Positions 29,273 through 39,246 of a stretch of 64,000 nt of DNA are shown in pieces. Source of the DNA: Pseudomonadota bacterium (GTDB taxonomy: Bacteria; Pseudomonadota; Gammaproteobacteria; Burkholderiales; Burkholderiaceae_C); the NCBI GenBank assembly GCA_018241265.1, contig JAFEEF010000021.1, positions 125,909-189,908 on the forward strand, written 5' to 3'. Numbering within the stretch: position 1 is the first letter of the stretch; every line of letters starts with the position of its first letter. The notes under the pieces are model-generated. The model was not told the origin of the DNA and did not search any database. It was given only the letters and a program-made list of their open reading frames with translations. The translations under genes and the position numbers were made by a program.

Positions 29273-31588
29273 ATGAGCAACGAACCCGATCTCTTCTCCG
29301 ACCTCGAACAGCCCGGCGACGCCGTCACGCTGGCCCACTACGCCGAGCGCGCCTACCTCGAATACGCGCTGTCGGTCGTCAAGGGCCGCGCGCTGCCCGA
29401 CGTGTGCGACGGCCAGAAGCCGGTGCAGCGCCGCATCCTCTACGCGATGCAGCGCATGGGCCTGGCGTTCACGACGCCCGGCGGGCCCAAGCCGGTGAAG
29501 AGCGCGCGCGTCGTCGGCGACGTGCTCGGCCGTTTTCATCCGCACAGCGACCAGGCGGCCTACGACGCGATGGTCCGCATGGCGCAGGACTTCTCGCAGC
29601 GTTATCCGCTCATCGACGGCCAGGGCAACTTCGGCTCGCGCGACGGCGACGGCGCCGCGGCAATGCGCTATACCGAAGCGCGCCTCGCGCCGATTGCGCG
29701 ATTGCTGCTCGACGAGATCGACGAAGGCACGGTCGACTTCGTTCCGAACTACGACGGCTCGACCGAAGAGCCGAAGCAACTGCCGGCGCGCCTGCCGTTC
29801 GTGCTGCTCAACGGCGCGAGCGGCATCGCGGTCGGCCTCGCGACCGAAGTGCCCAGCCACAACCTGCGCGAGGTCGCCGCGGCGGCGGTCGCGCTGATCC
29901 GCAACGACAAGCTCGGCGACGACGAGCTCGCGGCGCTCGTGCCCGGCCCCGACTTCCCGGGCGGCGGCCAGATCATCAGCAGCGACGAGGACATCCGTGC
30001 CGCATACGCCGCCGGACGCGGCAGCCTCAAGGTGCGCGCACGCTGGAAGATCGAAGATCTGGCGCGCGGCCAGTGGCAGCTCGTCGTCACCGAGCTGCCG
30101 CCCGGCACCAGTGCGCAGAAGGTGCTCGAAGAGATCGAGGAGCTGACGAACCCGAAGGTCAAGGCCGGCAAGAAGGCACTGTCGAGCGAGCAGGTGCAGC
30201 TCAAGACGACCGTGCTCGCGGTGCTCGACACGGTGCGCGACGAATCGAGCAAGGACGCGCCGGTGCGCATCGTCTTCGAGCCGAAGACGCGCACCATCGA
30301 CCAGCAGGAGCTCGCGCACACGCTGCTCGCGCACACCAGCCTCGAGACGTCGGCGCCGGTGAACCTCACGGTCGTCGGCCTGGACGGCCGGCCGACGCAG
30401 AAGACCTTGCGCCAACTGCTCGCCGAATGGATCGCATCGCGCCTGGCGACGGTGCAACGCCGCTCGCAGCACCGGCTCGGCAAGGTGCAGGACCGCATCC
30501 ACATCCTCGAAGGGCGGCAGCTCGTGCTGCTGAACATCGACGAGGTGATCGCGATCATCCGCCGGGCCGACGAGCCCAAGGCGGCACTGATCGAGCGCTT
30601 CCGCCTGAGCGACCGGCAGGCCGAGGACATCCTCGAGATCCGCCTGCGCCAGCTCGCGCGCCTCGAGGCGATCAAGATCGAGCAGGAGCTCGCGAACCTG
30701 CGCACCGAGCAGGCCAAGCTGGAAGAGATCGTCGGCAGCCCGGCGGCGCTGAGGCGCCTCGTGATCAAGGAGATCGAGGCCGACGCCAGGCAATACGGCG
30801 ACGAGCGCCGCACCCTGATCCAGGCCGAGAAGAAGGCGGTCGCCGAAGTGAAGGTGGTCGACGAGCCGGTGACGGTGGTCGTGAGCCTGAAGGGCTGGGT
30901 ACGTGCGCTGAAGGGCCACGAGATCGAGCCGGCCTCGCTCGCCTTCAAGGCCGGCGATGCGCTGTACGGCACCTTTGCGTGCCGCAGCGTCGATGCGCTG
31001 GTCGTCATCGGCAGCAACGGTCGCGCCTATTCGACGCCGGTCGCGCAATTGCCCGGCGGGCGCGGCGACGGCCAGCCGATCACGAGCCTGATCGACCTCG
31101 AGAGCGGCACGCAGCCGGCGCACTACTACGCCGGGCGGGTCGAGCAGACGCTGCTGCTCGCGTCGACCGGCGGCTTCGGCCTGCTCGCGAAGGTCGGCGA
31201 TCTGCTGGCGCGCCAGCGCGGCGGCAAGTCGTTCCTGAGCCTCGAGGCCGACGAGAAGCCGCTGCCGCCGAGCCTGGCCGACGGCATGCGCCAGGTCGCC
31301 TGCCTGAGCCTGTCGGGGCGGCTGCTCGTGTTCGGCATCGACGAGCTGAAGCTGCAGGGCAACGGCGGCCGCGGCCTGACGTTGATCGACCTCGATCCGA
31401 AGGACGCCTTGGTCAGCGTGGCCGCGTTCGGCGAATCGCTGACGGTGCTCGGCACCGGCCGTGGCGGCAAGGCGAAGGAAGAGCTGCTGAAAGGCGTGGC
31501 GCTCGCAGCCCATGGCGGCAAGCGCGCGCGCAAGGGCAGGAAGGTCGACGGCATCAAGGCGCAGCGCGTCGTCGCCGCGGTGTCCTGA
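29273..31588 (+). CDS. parC: DNA topoisomerase IV subunit A
   Basis: Breakage-rejoining subunit of topoisomerase IV, 771 residues. The N-terminal quinolone-region segment reads [20 protein letters not shown], the active-site Tyr is in [11 protein letters not shown] (Y133), and the C-terminal beta-pinwheel lacks the gyrase GyrA box. It starts at ATG 29273, 85 bp after the acyl-CoA ligase gene, and forms a parE-parC pair with two genes between. Confidence 0.95.
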   Translation: MSNEPDLFSDLEQPGDAVTLAHYAERAYLEYALSVVKGRALPDVCDGQKPVQRRILYAMQRMGLAFTTPGGPKPVKSARVVGDVLGRFHPHSDQAAYDAMVRMAQDFSQRYPLIDGQGNFGSRDGDGAAAMRYTEARLAPIARLLLDEIDEGTVDFVPNYDGSTEEPKQLPARLPFVLLNGASGIAVGLATEVPSHNLREVAAAAVALIRNDKLGDDELAALVPGPDFPGGGQIISSDEDIRAAYAAGRGSLKVRARWKIEDLARGQWQLVVTELPPGTSAQKVLEEIEELTNPKVKAGKKALSSEQVQLKTTVLAVLDTVRDESSKDAPVRIVFEPKTRTIDQQELAHTLLAHTSLETSAPVNLTVVGLDGRPTQKTLRQLLAEWIASRLATVQRRSQHRLGKVQDRIHILEGRQLVLLNIDEVIAIIRRADEPKAALIERFRLSDRQAEDILEIRLRQLARLEAIKIEQELANLRTEQAKLEEIVGSPAALRRLVIKEIEADARQYGDERRTLIQAEKKAVAEVKVVDEPVTVVVSLKGWVRALKGHEIEPASLAFKAGDALYGTFACRSVDALVVIGSNGRAYSTPVAQLPGGRGDGQPITSLIDLESGTQPAHYYAGRVEQTLLLASTGGFGLLAKVGDLLARQRGGKSFLSLEADEKPLPPSLADGMRQVACLSLSGRLLVFGIDELKLQGNGGRGLTLIDLDPKDALVSVAAFGESLTVLGTGRGGKAKEELLKGVALAAHGGKRARKGRKVDGIKAQRVVAAVS

Positions 31589-31676
31589 AGCGCTTCGGCG
31601 ACCGGCGACGTCCTACATGCCGCGCAGGCGTGGACCGATGCGCTGCGCGCGGTCGGGCGTCTGTAATTTCCTCTTC

Positions 31677-31693
31677 GATCCCGGATCGGGATC
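31677..31693. promoter_or_regulatory. Perfect inverted repeat upstream of the stress-protein-like gene
   Basis: GATCCCG (31677-31683) and CGGGATC (31687-31693) flank GAT, about 20 bp before the start codon at 31714. Its size and position fit an operator, but a chance palindrome cannot be excluded. Confidence 0.3.
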
Positions 31694-31713
31694 TCGCAAC
31701 AGAGGAAAACGCC

Positions 31714-32232
31714 ATGGCCGACCACGACAGCGACTACAGCGCCGAAGACCACCAGAAGCTCTGGGGCATGATCAAGGACATCAGGTTCGCGATGCTCACG
31801 ACGCGCCATGCGGATGGCGAATTGCGCTCGCATCCGATGACGACGCAGAACTCGTCGGTCGACGACCGCGGGACGCTCTGGTTCTTCATGTCGCGCCACG
31901 GCGAGCCGGCGCTCGACCTCGCGTCCGATCCGATCGTCAATGTCGCCTATGCCGACACCGGCGACGACTGCTACGTGTCGGTCTCGGGTTCGGCATCGGT
32001 CGTCGAGGATGCGGCGAAGAAGCATGCGCTCTGGTCCAAGCTCGCCGCCGCATGGTTCCCGCAGGGACCGGACGATCCCGACCTCGCGCTCGTCGCGGTA
32101 CGCATCTCGCGCGCCGACTACTGGGACGTGAAGGAAAGCAAGATGGTCCAGCTGTGGGCCATGGCGAAGGCCGCGATGACCGGCAGGCCGCCGGTGAACC
32201 TGGGCGAGCGCGGCAGCGTGCGGATGAGCTGA
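31714..32232 (+). CDS. Pyridoxamine 5'-phosphate oxidase-fold protein (general stress protein 26 type)
   Basis: A 172-residue split-barrel flavin-binding-type protein. Characteristic parts are IRFAMLTTRHADGELRSHPM, TLWFFMSRHGEPALDL, VNVAYADTGDDCYVSVSG and the C-terminal ADYWDVKESKMVQL. Family members bind FMN or related cofactors and are often stress-induced. ATG 31714 is preceded by AGAGGAAAA, with a 17-bp palindrome further upstream. It stands between parC and the first transglutaminase gene. Confidence 0.88.
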   Translation: MADHDSDYSAEDHQKLWGMIKDIRFAMLTTRHADGELRSHPMTTQNSSVDDRGTLWFFMSRHGEPALDLASDPIVNVAYADTGDDCYVSVSGSASVVEDAAKKHALWSKLAAAWFPQGPDDPDLALVAVRISRADYWDVKESKMVQLWAMAKAAMTGRPPVNLGERGSVRMS

Positions 32233-32288
32233 CGTCGGCGGCAGCGCCATCCATCTTCGAGACCGTTGTTCACCGCGCGAGGCTATCC

Positions 32289-33176
32289 GTGTCCGTCATC
32301 TTCGACATCGTCCACACCACCCACTACCGCTACGCCCGGCCGGTCGAACTGCAGCAGCATCGCGTGATGTTCCGGCCGCGCAGCAGCCATGACCTGCACG
32401 TGCTCGCGACCGATCTCGTCGTCACGCCCGAGCCCAAGGACATCCGGCTCGTCCTCGACGTCTATTCGAACTCGGTCGCGCTCGTCGAGCCGGCGACCCC
32501 GTCGGACGAGCTGAAGTTCGTCTGCTCCTTCACCGTCGAGCACACCGGCACGCGCGCCCTCGACCTGCCGCTGCTGCCCGCGGCCGAGCGGTTTCCGTTC
32601 GACTATTCGGCCGAGGAGAAGATCGCGCTGCAGCACTACCTGCTGCCGTTCTACGACGATCCCAGCGGCGAGCTGGCGGCTTGGGCACGCCAGTTCGTGC
32701 GCGACGACGGCGCGACCGGCACGCGCGATCTCCTCGTGAACATGACGCAGTTCATCCGCGACTCGATGACCTATGTCGCGTGCGAGGAAGAGGGCGTGCA
32801 GACGCCGTACGACACGCTGCGCGCGCAGAGCGGCAGCTGCCGCGACTTCGCGACCTTGATGATCGAGGCGGTGCGGTCGCTCGGCTATGCGGCGCGCTTC
32901 GTCAGCGGCTACCTGTACAGCCCGGCGCTCGATGGCGGCGTAGGCGAGGCCATCACCGGCGCCGGCGCGACGCATGCCTGGGTGCAGGTCTATCTGCCGG
33001 GTGCCGGCTGGATTCCGTTCGACCCGACCAACAACCTGATCGGCGGCACCGACCTGATACGCGCCGGCGTCGCGCGCCACGCGAGCCTGGCCATGCCGAT
33101 CAGCGGCGCATGGCATGGCGCGGCGAACGACTATCTCGGGATGACGGTCGACGTGCAGGTGCATCGGCGCGCCTGA
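32289..33176 (+). CDS. Transglutaminase-like cysteine peptidase-fold protein
   Basis: A 295-residue protein with an N-terminal beta-sandwich (starting VIFDIVHTTHYRYARP) and a transglutaminase-like core. The catalytic triad is visible: Cys in SGSCRDFATL (about 184), His in ATHAWVQVY (about 229) and Asp in PFDPTNN (about 244). GTG 32289 is the first reasonable start. Its N-terminal pattern matches the transglutaminases of the amidoligase array downstream (39247 and 46221), so it is probably a separated member of that system. The exact reaction, peptidase or transamidase, is unknown. Confidence 0.88.
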   Translation: MSVIFDIVHTTHYRYARPVELQQHRVMFRPRSSHDLHVLATDLVVTPEPKDIRLVLDVYSNSVALVEPATPSDELKFVCSFTVEHTGTRALDLPLLPAAERFPFDYSAEEKIALQHYLLPFYDDPSGELAAWARQFVRDDGATGTRDLLVNMTQFIRDSMTYVACEEEGVQTPYDTLRAQSGSCRDFATLMIEAVRSLGYAARFVSGYLYSPALDGGVGEAITGAGATHAWVQVYLPGAGWIPFDPTNNLIGGTDLIRAGVARHASLAMPISGAWHGAANDYLGMTVDVQVHRRA

Positions 33177-33212
33177 CGCCGCAGCGGTCGAGGCGACCGA
33201 AGGGAAGTCGGA

Positions 33213-33695
33213 TCACGACCTCGCGGCCGCGCGCCACGCACCGATCGCCAGCAGCACGAACATCGCCGCCGACCAGAAGTCGTACGGCACGCCGAGCAGG
33301 CTGACGGCAGCGTCCGCACAGCTCGCGCGCGCCTCGAACACCGACGGCAGCAAGGCGTCGAGGTGCAGCGTGCGGCTCATGATGCGGTCGGCCAAGGTCA
33401 GGCTGCACGAGGCCGATGCGGCGGCCTGGAAGTGCTGCCACAGCGCCGCGGCGATGCCGCACAGCGCGAGCAGCAGGCCCAGCCCGCTGAAGACGCGCCG
33501 GCCGAGGCCGCGCAGCGCGGCAGCGATCAGGCATGCGATCGCGACCGAGACGAAGATCGCGCGCTGCAGCACGCACCACGGGCACGGCTCCATGCCGAAG
33601 CCGTACTGCGATGCCAGCGCGATGCCGACGGCGCCCAGCGCCGCGAGGGCCAGGCCGACGAGCAGCCGGCCCGCCGCAGGCGAACGGCGGGCCAC
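33213..33695 (-). CDS. dsbB: Disulfide bond formation protein B
   Basis: DsbB re-oxidises DsbA and passes electrons to quinone. It has 160 residues and four membrane helices. The first periplasmic loop has EPCPWC (Cys38 and Cys41), and the second loop has the pair in ASASCSL and ARASCADA. I chose the GTG at 33695, 2 bp past the ridA stop. A longer frame reaching 33734 overlaps ridA and adds an Arg-rich tail unlike DsbB. Confidence 0.9.
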   Translation of the reverse strand: MARRSPAAGRLLVGLALAALGAVGIALASQYGFGMEPCPWCVLQRAIFVSVAIACLIAAALRGLGRRVFSGLGLLLALCGIAAALWQHFQAAASASCSLTLADRIMSRTLHLDALLPSVFEARASCADAAVSLLGVPYDFWSAAMFVLLAIGAWRAAARS

Positions 33696-33697
33696 GC

Positions 33698-34153
33698 CTA
33701 CGCGACCTCGACGATCATCTCGATCTCGACGCACGCGCCCATCGGGATCTGCGCGACGCCGAAGGCGCTGCGCGCATGCGCGCCCTTGTCGCCGAACACC
33801 TGGCCGATCAGCTCGGAGGCGCCGTTCGTGACGAGGTGATGCTCGGTGAAGTCGGGCGCGCTGTTCACGAGGCTCATCAGCTTGACGATGCGCTGCACCT
33901 TGTTCAGGTCGCCGATCGCCGCATGCAAGGTGCCGAGCAGGTCGATCGCGATCGCGCGCGCCGCTTCCTTGCCGGTGGCGGTCTCCATCGTCTTGCCGAG
34001 CTGGCCGACCCAGGCCTTGCCGTCGCGCTTGGCGACGTGGCCGGAGATGAAGAGGAGGTTGCCGGTGCGCACGAACGGTACGTAGGCGGCAGCGGGCACC
34101 GCGAGCGGCGGCAGCGTGATGCCGAGCTCGGTCAGGCGGTCGTAGACGGACAT
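33698..34153 (-). CDS. RidA/YjgF family protein
   Basis: A 151-residue trimeric RidA-like protein; family members deaminate reactive enamine/imine intermediates. Recognisable parts are GNLLFISGHVAKRDGK, LNKVQRIVKLMSLVNSAPDF and the C-terminal PMGACVEIEMIVEVA. The typical Arg of active RidA (in the GACVEIE context R is usual two residues earlier) is not obvious, so enamine deaminase activity is uncertain. It is co-transcribed with dsbB and divergent from comEC. Confidence 0.88.
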   Translation of the reverse strand: MSVYDRLTELGITLPPLAVPAAAYVPFVRTGNLLFISGHVAKRDGKAWVGQLGKTMETATGKEAARAIAIDLLGTLHAAIGDLNKVQRIVKLMSLVNSAPDFTEHHLVTNGASELIGQVFGDKGAHARSAFGVAQIPMGACVEIEMIVEVA

Positions 34154-34243
34154 GGCGAGACGCTTTCGAAGATCGAAGGGCGTCGATGCTACGTCAAGCC
34201 GCGGCAAATCGTGCCGGCGGGCCGGGCGCTTCTATACTAGCGC

Positions 34244-36682
34244 ATGAATTCAGGGGGTGGGGTGAGCGGCCGCAGCCTCGCGTTGCTCACGCTGGCATGG
34301 ATCGCCGGCACGGCATGGCAGCTGCGCCAACCGGTCTTGTGGAGCTGGCAGGCCTGCGCGCTCGCGCTCTCGATCGGTCTGGCCGCGATCGTCGTGTCGC
34401 ATCGCATGCCGATCCGGTTCGCGATGCGGCGCGCGTCGAGCGCGCTCGCCGGGCTGTTCCTCGCCGGCGTGCTCGGTGCTGTATGCGCCGACACCCAGGC
34501 CGCGTGGCGCCTCGCCGAGCACCTCGCGCCGGAGCTCGAAGGCCGCGACCTCGTCGTCACCGGCGTCGTCGCCGGCCTGCCGCAGCGCGGGCCGACCGGC
34601 GTGCGCTTCCGCTTCGACGTCGAATCGGCGCAGCTCGACGGACGGGCGGTGGACGTACCGCAGGCGCTCGCCCTCGGCTGGTACCGCGGCTACCACGAGG
34701 ATGCCGCGCTCGACCAGCCGCGCACGAGCCTGCGCGCCGGCGAGCGCTGGCGGCTCGCGGTGCGGCTGCGCCAGCCGCACGGCAACCTCAACCCCGGCGG
34801 CTTCGACTACGAGCTGTTCCTGTTCGAGCAAGGGCTGCGCGCGACCGGCTATGTGCGCGACGGCGCACCGCAAGCCCATCAGCGCCTGGACGCGGCGGCA
34901 GGCCATCCGGTCGAGCGCTTGCGCCAGCGCGTGCGCGAGGCGATCGATGCGCACGTCGACGATCCGCGCGCCGCGGGCGTGCTGGCCGCGCTCGCGGTCG
35001 GCGACCAGGCGGCGATCTCGCGCGAAGACTGGGATCTGTATCGCAACGCGGGCGTTGCGCACCTGATGTCGATCAGCGGTCTACACGTGACGATGTTCGC
35101 CTGGCTCGCCGGCGCCGCGGCGGGCAAGGCGTGGCGGCGCAGCGCCCGGCTCGCGCTGCGCTGGCCGGCGCCGTCCGCGGCGCGCTGGTGCGGCCTGGCC
35201 GCCGCGACGGCGTATGCGGTGTTCTCGGGTTGGGGCGTGCCGTCGCAGCGCACCGTGTGGATGCTCGCGACGATCGCGCTGCTGCAGTCGCTCGGCCTGC
35301 GCTGGCCGCGGCTGATGGTGTTGCTGGCATCGGGCTGGGTCGTCGTGCTGCTCGATCCTTGGGCGTTGCTGCAGGCGGGGTTCTGGCTGTCGTTCGTCGC
35401 GGTGGCGCTGCTGATGCTGTCCGAGCCGGCCCATGCACCGGCCGGCCGCGCGCCGGTCCTGGCGTGGTGGCGCCGCGTCGCCGGCTGGTTCGCGCGCGAC
35501 CTGCGCACGCAGGTCGTCGCGACGCTGGGCCTCGCGCCGCTGACCCTGCTGTTCTTCCAGCAGCTCTCGCTGGTCGGCTTCGCTGCCAACCTGGTGGCGA
35601 TCCCCGCCGTCACGCTCGTGATCACGCCGCTGGCGCTGCTCGGTATCGCGGCCGCACCGCTGTGGCGGCTGGGCGCGCTGGCGGTCGAAGGGCTCGATCG
35701 TTACCTCGGCATGCTCGCCGGTGCGCCGGCCGCCGTCTGGAGCGTGCCGGCGGCGCCCTGGTGGGCGCAAGCCGGCGGGCTGCTGGCCGCGGTGCTGGTC
35801 GTGATGCCGTTGCCGTGGCGGCTGCGTCTGCTCGCGGTGCCGCTGGCGCTGCCGCTGCTCGTGCCGCCGCGCGTCCTGCCGCCGCCGGGCAGCTTCGATC
35901 TGATCGCGGCCGACATCGGGCAGGGCACGTCCGTGCTGGTGCGCACGAGCGCGCATGTGCTGGTGTTCGACACCGGCCCGCAGTATTCGAGCGAGAGCGA
36001 CGCCGGCCAGCGCGTGCTGGTGCCGCTGCTGCGCCGGCGCGGCGATACGCACGTCGACCGGCTGGTGCTGAGCCATCGCGACCTCGACCACGTCGGCGGC
36101 GCCGCATCCCTGCTCGCGAGCCTCGACGTCGATGGCGTCCTCAGTTCTCTCGAGGACGGCCATCCGCTGCGCGCCGCGGCGCGCGCGCACGAGCGCTGCG
36201 CGGCCGGCCAGTCGTGGCAATGGGACGGCGTGCGCTTCGACGTGCTCGGCCCGCCGGCCGCCGACTACGAGCGCACGCGCAAGTCCAACGCGATGTCGTG
36301 CGTGCTGCGCATCGCCGGTGCCGGCCGGAGCGTGCTGCTGACCGGCGACATCGAGGCCGAGCAGGAGGCGATCCTGGTCGCCGGCGGCGCGGATCTCCTC
36401 GCGAGCGACGTGCTGATCGTGCCGCACCACGGCAGCCGCACGTCGTCGACGCCGGGCTTCATCGATGCCGTCCATCCGGCCGTCGCGGTGTTCCAGGCCG
36501 GCTACCGCAACCGCTTCGGCCATCCGGCGCCGGACGTCGTCGACCGCTACCGGCAGCGCGGCATCGCCATCGTCGCGAGCCCGTCGTGCGGCGCCTGGCG
36601 CTGGCTCGCGAGCGATCCGGTGGCCGGTGTTTGCGAGCGTGACGCGTCGCGGCGCTACTGGCACCATGGCGTCGCCCCGTGA
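34244..36682 (+). CDS. comEC: DNA internalisation protein ComEC/Rec2
   Basis: Polytopic inner-membrane protein of 812 residues for passage of single-stranded DNA in natural transformation. An N-terminal domain is followed by the Competence domain (about 215-480, with MSISGLHVTMFAWLAG) and a C-terminal metallo-beta-lactamase-like domain with VFDTGPQYSSESD, LSHRDLDHVGGA and VPHHGSRTSS. It starts at ATG 34244 and is divergent from ridA across 90 bp. Natural competence cannot be concluded from this gene alone. Confidence 0.92.
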   Translation: MNSGGGVSGRSLALLTLAWIAGTAWQLRQPVLWSWQACALALSIGLAAIVVSHRMPIRFAMRRASSALAGLFLAGVLGAVCADTQAAWRLAEHLAPELEGRDLVVTGVVAGLPQRGPTGVRFRFDVESAQLDGRAVDVPQALALGWYRGYHEDAALDQPRTSLRAGERWRLAVRLRQPHGNLNPGGFDYELFLFEQGLRATGYVRDGAPQAHQRLDAAAGHPVERLRQRVREAIDAHVDDPRAAGVLAALAVGDQAAISREDWDLYRNAGVAHLMSISGLHVTMFAWLAGAAAGKAWRRSARLALRWPAPSAARWCGLAAATAYAVFSGWGVPSQRTVWMLATIALLQSLGLRWPRLMVLLASGWVVVLLDPWALLQAGFWLSFVAVALLMLSEPAHAPAGRAPVLAWWRRVAGWFARDLRTQVVATLGLAPLTLLFFQQLSLVGFAANLVAIPAVTLVITPLALLGIAAAPLWRLGALAVEGLDRYLGMLAGAPAAVWSVPAAPWWAQAGGLLAAVLVVMPLPWRLRLLAVPLALPLLVPPRVLPPPGSFDLIAADIGQGTSVLVRTSAHVLVFDTGPQYSSESDAGQRVLVPLLRRRGDTHVDRLVLSHRDLDHVGGAASLLASLDVDGVLSSLEDGHPLRAAARAHERCAAGQSWQWDGVRFDVLGPPAADYERTRKSNAMSCVLRIAGAGRSVLLTGDIEAEQEAILVAGGADLLASDVLIVPHHGSRTSSTPGFIDAVHPAVAVFQAGYRNRFGHPAPDVVDRYRQRGIAIVASPSCGAWRWLASDPVAGVCERDASRRYWHHGVAP

Positions 36683-36746
36683 CCCAATGCGGCGCGTGAG
36701 TGGTCTGGAATTTGCTAACCTTTGGCTACCAGGAGAACCGTCCCTT

Positions 36747-38195
36747 ATGACAGCGCACGCCAGACCCGGCTTCGACGAGATGCGGGCCACCCGCACCGAG
36801 GTGCGGGAGCACTACCTGGGCTACGACCGCTGGCTCGCCAGGCAGCCCGGCGACGTGATGTCGTCGCGGCGCGAGGAAGCCGAGATGATCTTCCGGCGCG
36901 TCGGCATCACCTTCGCGGTCTACGGCGAAAAGGACGAGAGCGGCCACGGCACCGAGCGGCTGATCCCGTTCGATCTGATACCGCGCATCATCCCGGCGCA
37001 CGAATGGGCCGAGATGGAAAGGGGCCTGGTCCAGCGCGTGGCCGCGCTGAACCGCTTCATCCACGACGTCTACCACGGCCAGGAGATCATCAAGGCCGGC
37101 CACGTTCCCGCCGAGCAGGTGCTGAAGAACGCGCAGTTCCGCCCCGAGATGATGGGCGTCGACGTGCCGGGCAGCATCTACTCGCACATCGCCGGCATCG
37201 ACATCATCCGGGCCGCCAACCCCGACGGCAGCGGCACCTACTACGTGCTCGAGGACAACCTGCGCGTGCCGAGCGGCGTGAGCTACATGCTCGAGGACCG
37301 CAAGATGATGATGCGGCTGTTCCCCGAGCTGTTCAGCCAGCATCGGGTCGCGCCGGTCGCGCACTACCCCGACCTCCTGCTCGAGACCTTGCGCTCGGTC
37401 GCGCCGACGTCCGTCAACGATCCGACGGTCGTCGTGCTGACGCCCGGCATGTACAACAGCGCCTACTTCGAGCATGCGTTCCTCGCGCAGCAGATGGGCA
37501 TCGAGCTGGTCGAGGGGCAGGACCTGTTCGTCAAGGACAACTTCGTCTACATGCGCACGACGCAAGGCCCGAAGCGGGTCGACGTGATCTACCGGCGCGT
37601 CGACGACGACTTCCTCGATCCGCTCGTGTTCCGCTCCGACTCGACCCTGGGCTGCGCCGGGCTGCTCGACGCCTATCGCGCCGGCAACATCACGCTGTCG
37701 AACGCGGTCGGCACCGGCGTCGCGGACGACAAGTCGATCTATCCGTACGTGCCGAAGATGGTCGAGTTCTACCTCGGCGAGAAGCCTATCCTCAACAACG
37801 TGCCGACCTACCTGTGCCGCGAGCAGGGCGACCTCGACTACGTGCTGGCGCATCTCGACGAGCTCGTCGTGAAGGAAGTGCACGGCGCCGGCGGCTACGG
37901 CATGCTGATCGGCCCGGCGGCGACGAAGGCGGAGGTCGAGGACTTCCGCAAGGCGCTGATGGCCCACCCGGCCGGCTACATCGCGCAGCCGACCTTGAGC
38001 CTGTCGACCTGCCCGACCTTCGTCGGCAACGGCATCGCGCCGCGCCACATCGACCTGCGGCCGTTCGTGCTGAGCGGCAAGCAGGTCCAGATGGTGCCGG
38101 GCGGCCTGACGCGCGTCGCGCTGAAGGAGGGGTCGCTCGTCGTCAACTCGTCGCAGGGCGGCGGGACGAAGGACACGTGGGTACTCGAAGCCTGA
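36747..38195 (+). CDS. Circularly permuted ATP-grasp protein, type 1 (former DUF404/DUF407)
   Basis: A 482-residue predicted amidoligase. Family-typical parts are AALNRFIHDVYHGQEIIKAG, GTYYVLEDNLRVPSG, VVLTPGMYNSAYFEHAFLA, LVEGQDLFVKDNFVYM and VVKEVHGAGGYGM, where a permuted ATP-grasp places its nucleotide-binding Lys. Such proteins are predicted to form peptide bonds outside the ribosome. ATG 36747 has AGGAGA upstream. The alpha-E gene follows after 12 bp, the standard partner. It leads the plus-strand array that runs to 47114. Confidence 0.92.
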   Translation: MTAHARPGFDEMRATRTEVREHYLGYDRWLARQPGDVMSSRREEAEMIFRRVGITFAVYGEKDESGHGTERLIPFDLIPRIIPAHEWAEMERGLVQRVAALNRFIHDVYHGQEIIKAGHVPAEQVLKNAQFRPEMMGVDVPGSIYSHIAGIDIIRAANPDGSGTYYVLEDNLRVPSGVSYMLEDRKMMMRLFPELFSQHRVAPVAHYPDLLLETLRSVAPTSVNDPTVVVLTPGMYNSAYFEHAFLAQQMGIELVEGQDLFVKDNFVYMRTTQGPKRVDVIYRRVDDDFLDPLVFRSDSTLGCAGLLDAYRAGNITLSNAVGTGVADDKSIYPYVPKMVEFYLGEKPILNNVPTYLCREQGDLDYVLAHLDELVVKEVHGAGGYGMLIGPAATKAEVEDFRKALMAHPAGYIAQPTLSLSTCPTFVGNGIAPRHIDLRPFVLSGKQVQMVPGGLTRVALKEGSLVVNSSQGGGTKDTWVLEA

Positions 38196-38207
38196 GGGAG
38201 TAAAGCG

Positions 38208-39167
38208 ATGCTCGCCCGCACTGCAGACCATCTGTTCTGGATGGCACGTTATATGGAACGCGCGGAGAACACGGCGCGCATGCTCGACGTGAACTACCAG
38301 GCGTCGCTGCTGCCCCAATCCGCCGACGAAGCCGAGAAGGGCTGGCGCAGCCTCCTGAGCATCAGCGAGCTGACCGGCGACTTCGCGAAGCGCAACGGCG
38401 AAGTCCATGCGCGCGCGGTGATCGACTACATGGTCAGCGATCCCGACAACATGTCGAGCATCCGCAACTGCCTGCACGCGGCGCGCGAGAACGCGCGCGC
38501 GGTGCGCGGCACCTTGACGACCGAGGTGTGGGAGACGCAGAACCAGACCTGGCTGGAGTTCCAGCGCATGGTCGCCGAGGGCGCGTTCGAGCGCGATCCG
38601 GGCAACGGCTTCGAATGGGTGAAGTTCCGTTCGCACCTGTCGCGCGGCGTCACGGTCGGCACGATGCTGCAGGACGAGGCCTTCCACTTCCTGCGCATCG
38701 GCAGCTTCCTCGAGCGCGCCGACAACACCGCGCGGCTGCTCGACGTGAAGTTCCATGCGGTCGAGAGCGAATTCCACGGCGGCGGCAGCGGCAAGGACAT
38801 CGAGGTCGACTTCTATCACTGGTCCGGCATCCTGCGTTCGGTGTCGGCGTTCGAGGTCTACCGCAAGGCCTACCGCAACGTGATCCGGCCGGAGAAGGTC
38901 GCCGAGCTGCTGATCCTGCGCCACGACATGCCGCGCTCGCTGGCGGCCTGCATGCACGAAGTCCTGGCCAACCTCGAGCGTGTCGCGAACGAGCAGTCGA
39001 GCGACACGCTGCGGCACGCCGGCCGGCTGCACGCCGACCTGCAGTACGGCCGCATCGACGAGATCCTCGCGACCGGCCTGCACGCCTATCTCACGCAGTT
39101 CCTCGAGCGGGTCGGCACGCTGGGCTTCGGCATCAGCCGCGACTTCCTCGTGCCGATGGCGGCGTAG
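38208..39167 (+). CDS. Alpha-E domain protein (former DUF403)
   Basis: A 319-residue all-helical protein starting LARTADHLFWMARYMERAEN, the hallmark of the family, with a second conserved FLERADNTARLLDVK near 165-180. Alpha-E proteins nearly always accompany permuted ATP-grasp and transglutaminase genes, but their activity is not known. The gene has a strong ribosome-binding site (GAGGGAG) 12 bp after the ATP-grasp stop. Here it is a separate gene, whereas at 43460-45910 the same domain is fused to its ATP-grasp partner. Confidence 0.92.
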   Translation: MLARTADHLFWMARYMERAENTARMLDVNYQASLLPQSADEAEKGWRSLLSISELTGDFAKRNGEVHARAVIDYMVSDPDNMSSIRNCLHAARENARAVRGTLTTEVWETQNQTWLEFQRMVAEGAFERDPGNGFEWVKFRSHLSRGVTVGTMLQDEAFHFLRIGSFLERADNTARLLDVKFHAVESEFHGGGSGKDIEVDFYHWSGILRSVSAFEVYRKAYRNVIRPEKVAELLILRHDMPRSLAACMHEVLANLERVANEQSSDTLRHAGRLHADLQYGRIDEILATGLHAYLTQFLERVGTLGFGISRDFLVPMAA

Positions 39168-39246
39168 GAGCTGCCGCCGCGTTCCGTCGCCCTGCGCGCG
39201 GCAGGCGACTCCGCGCGCCGCGGTCGCCCGATCAACGGAGCCCTGA

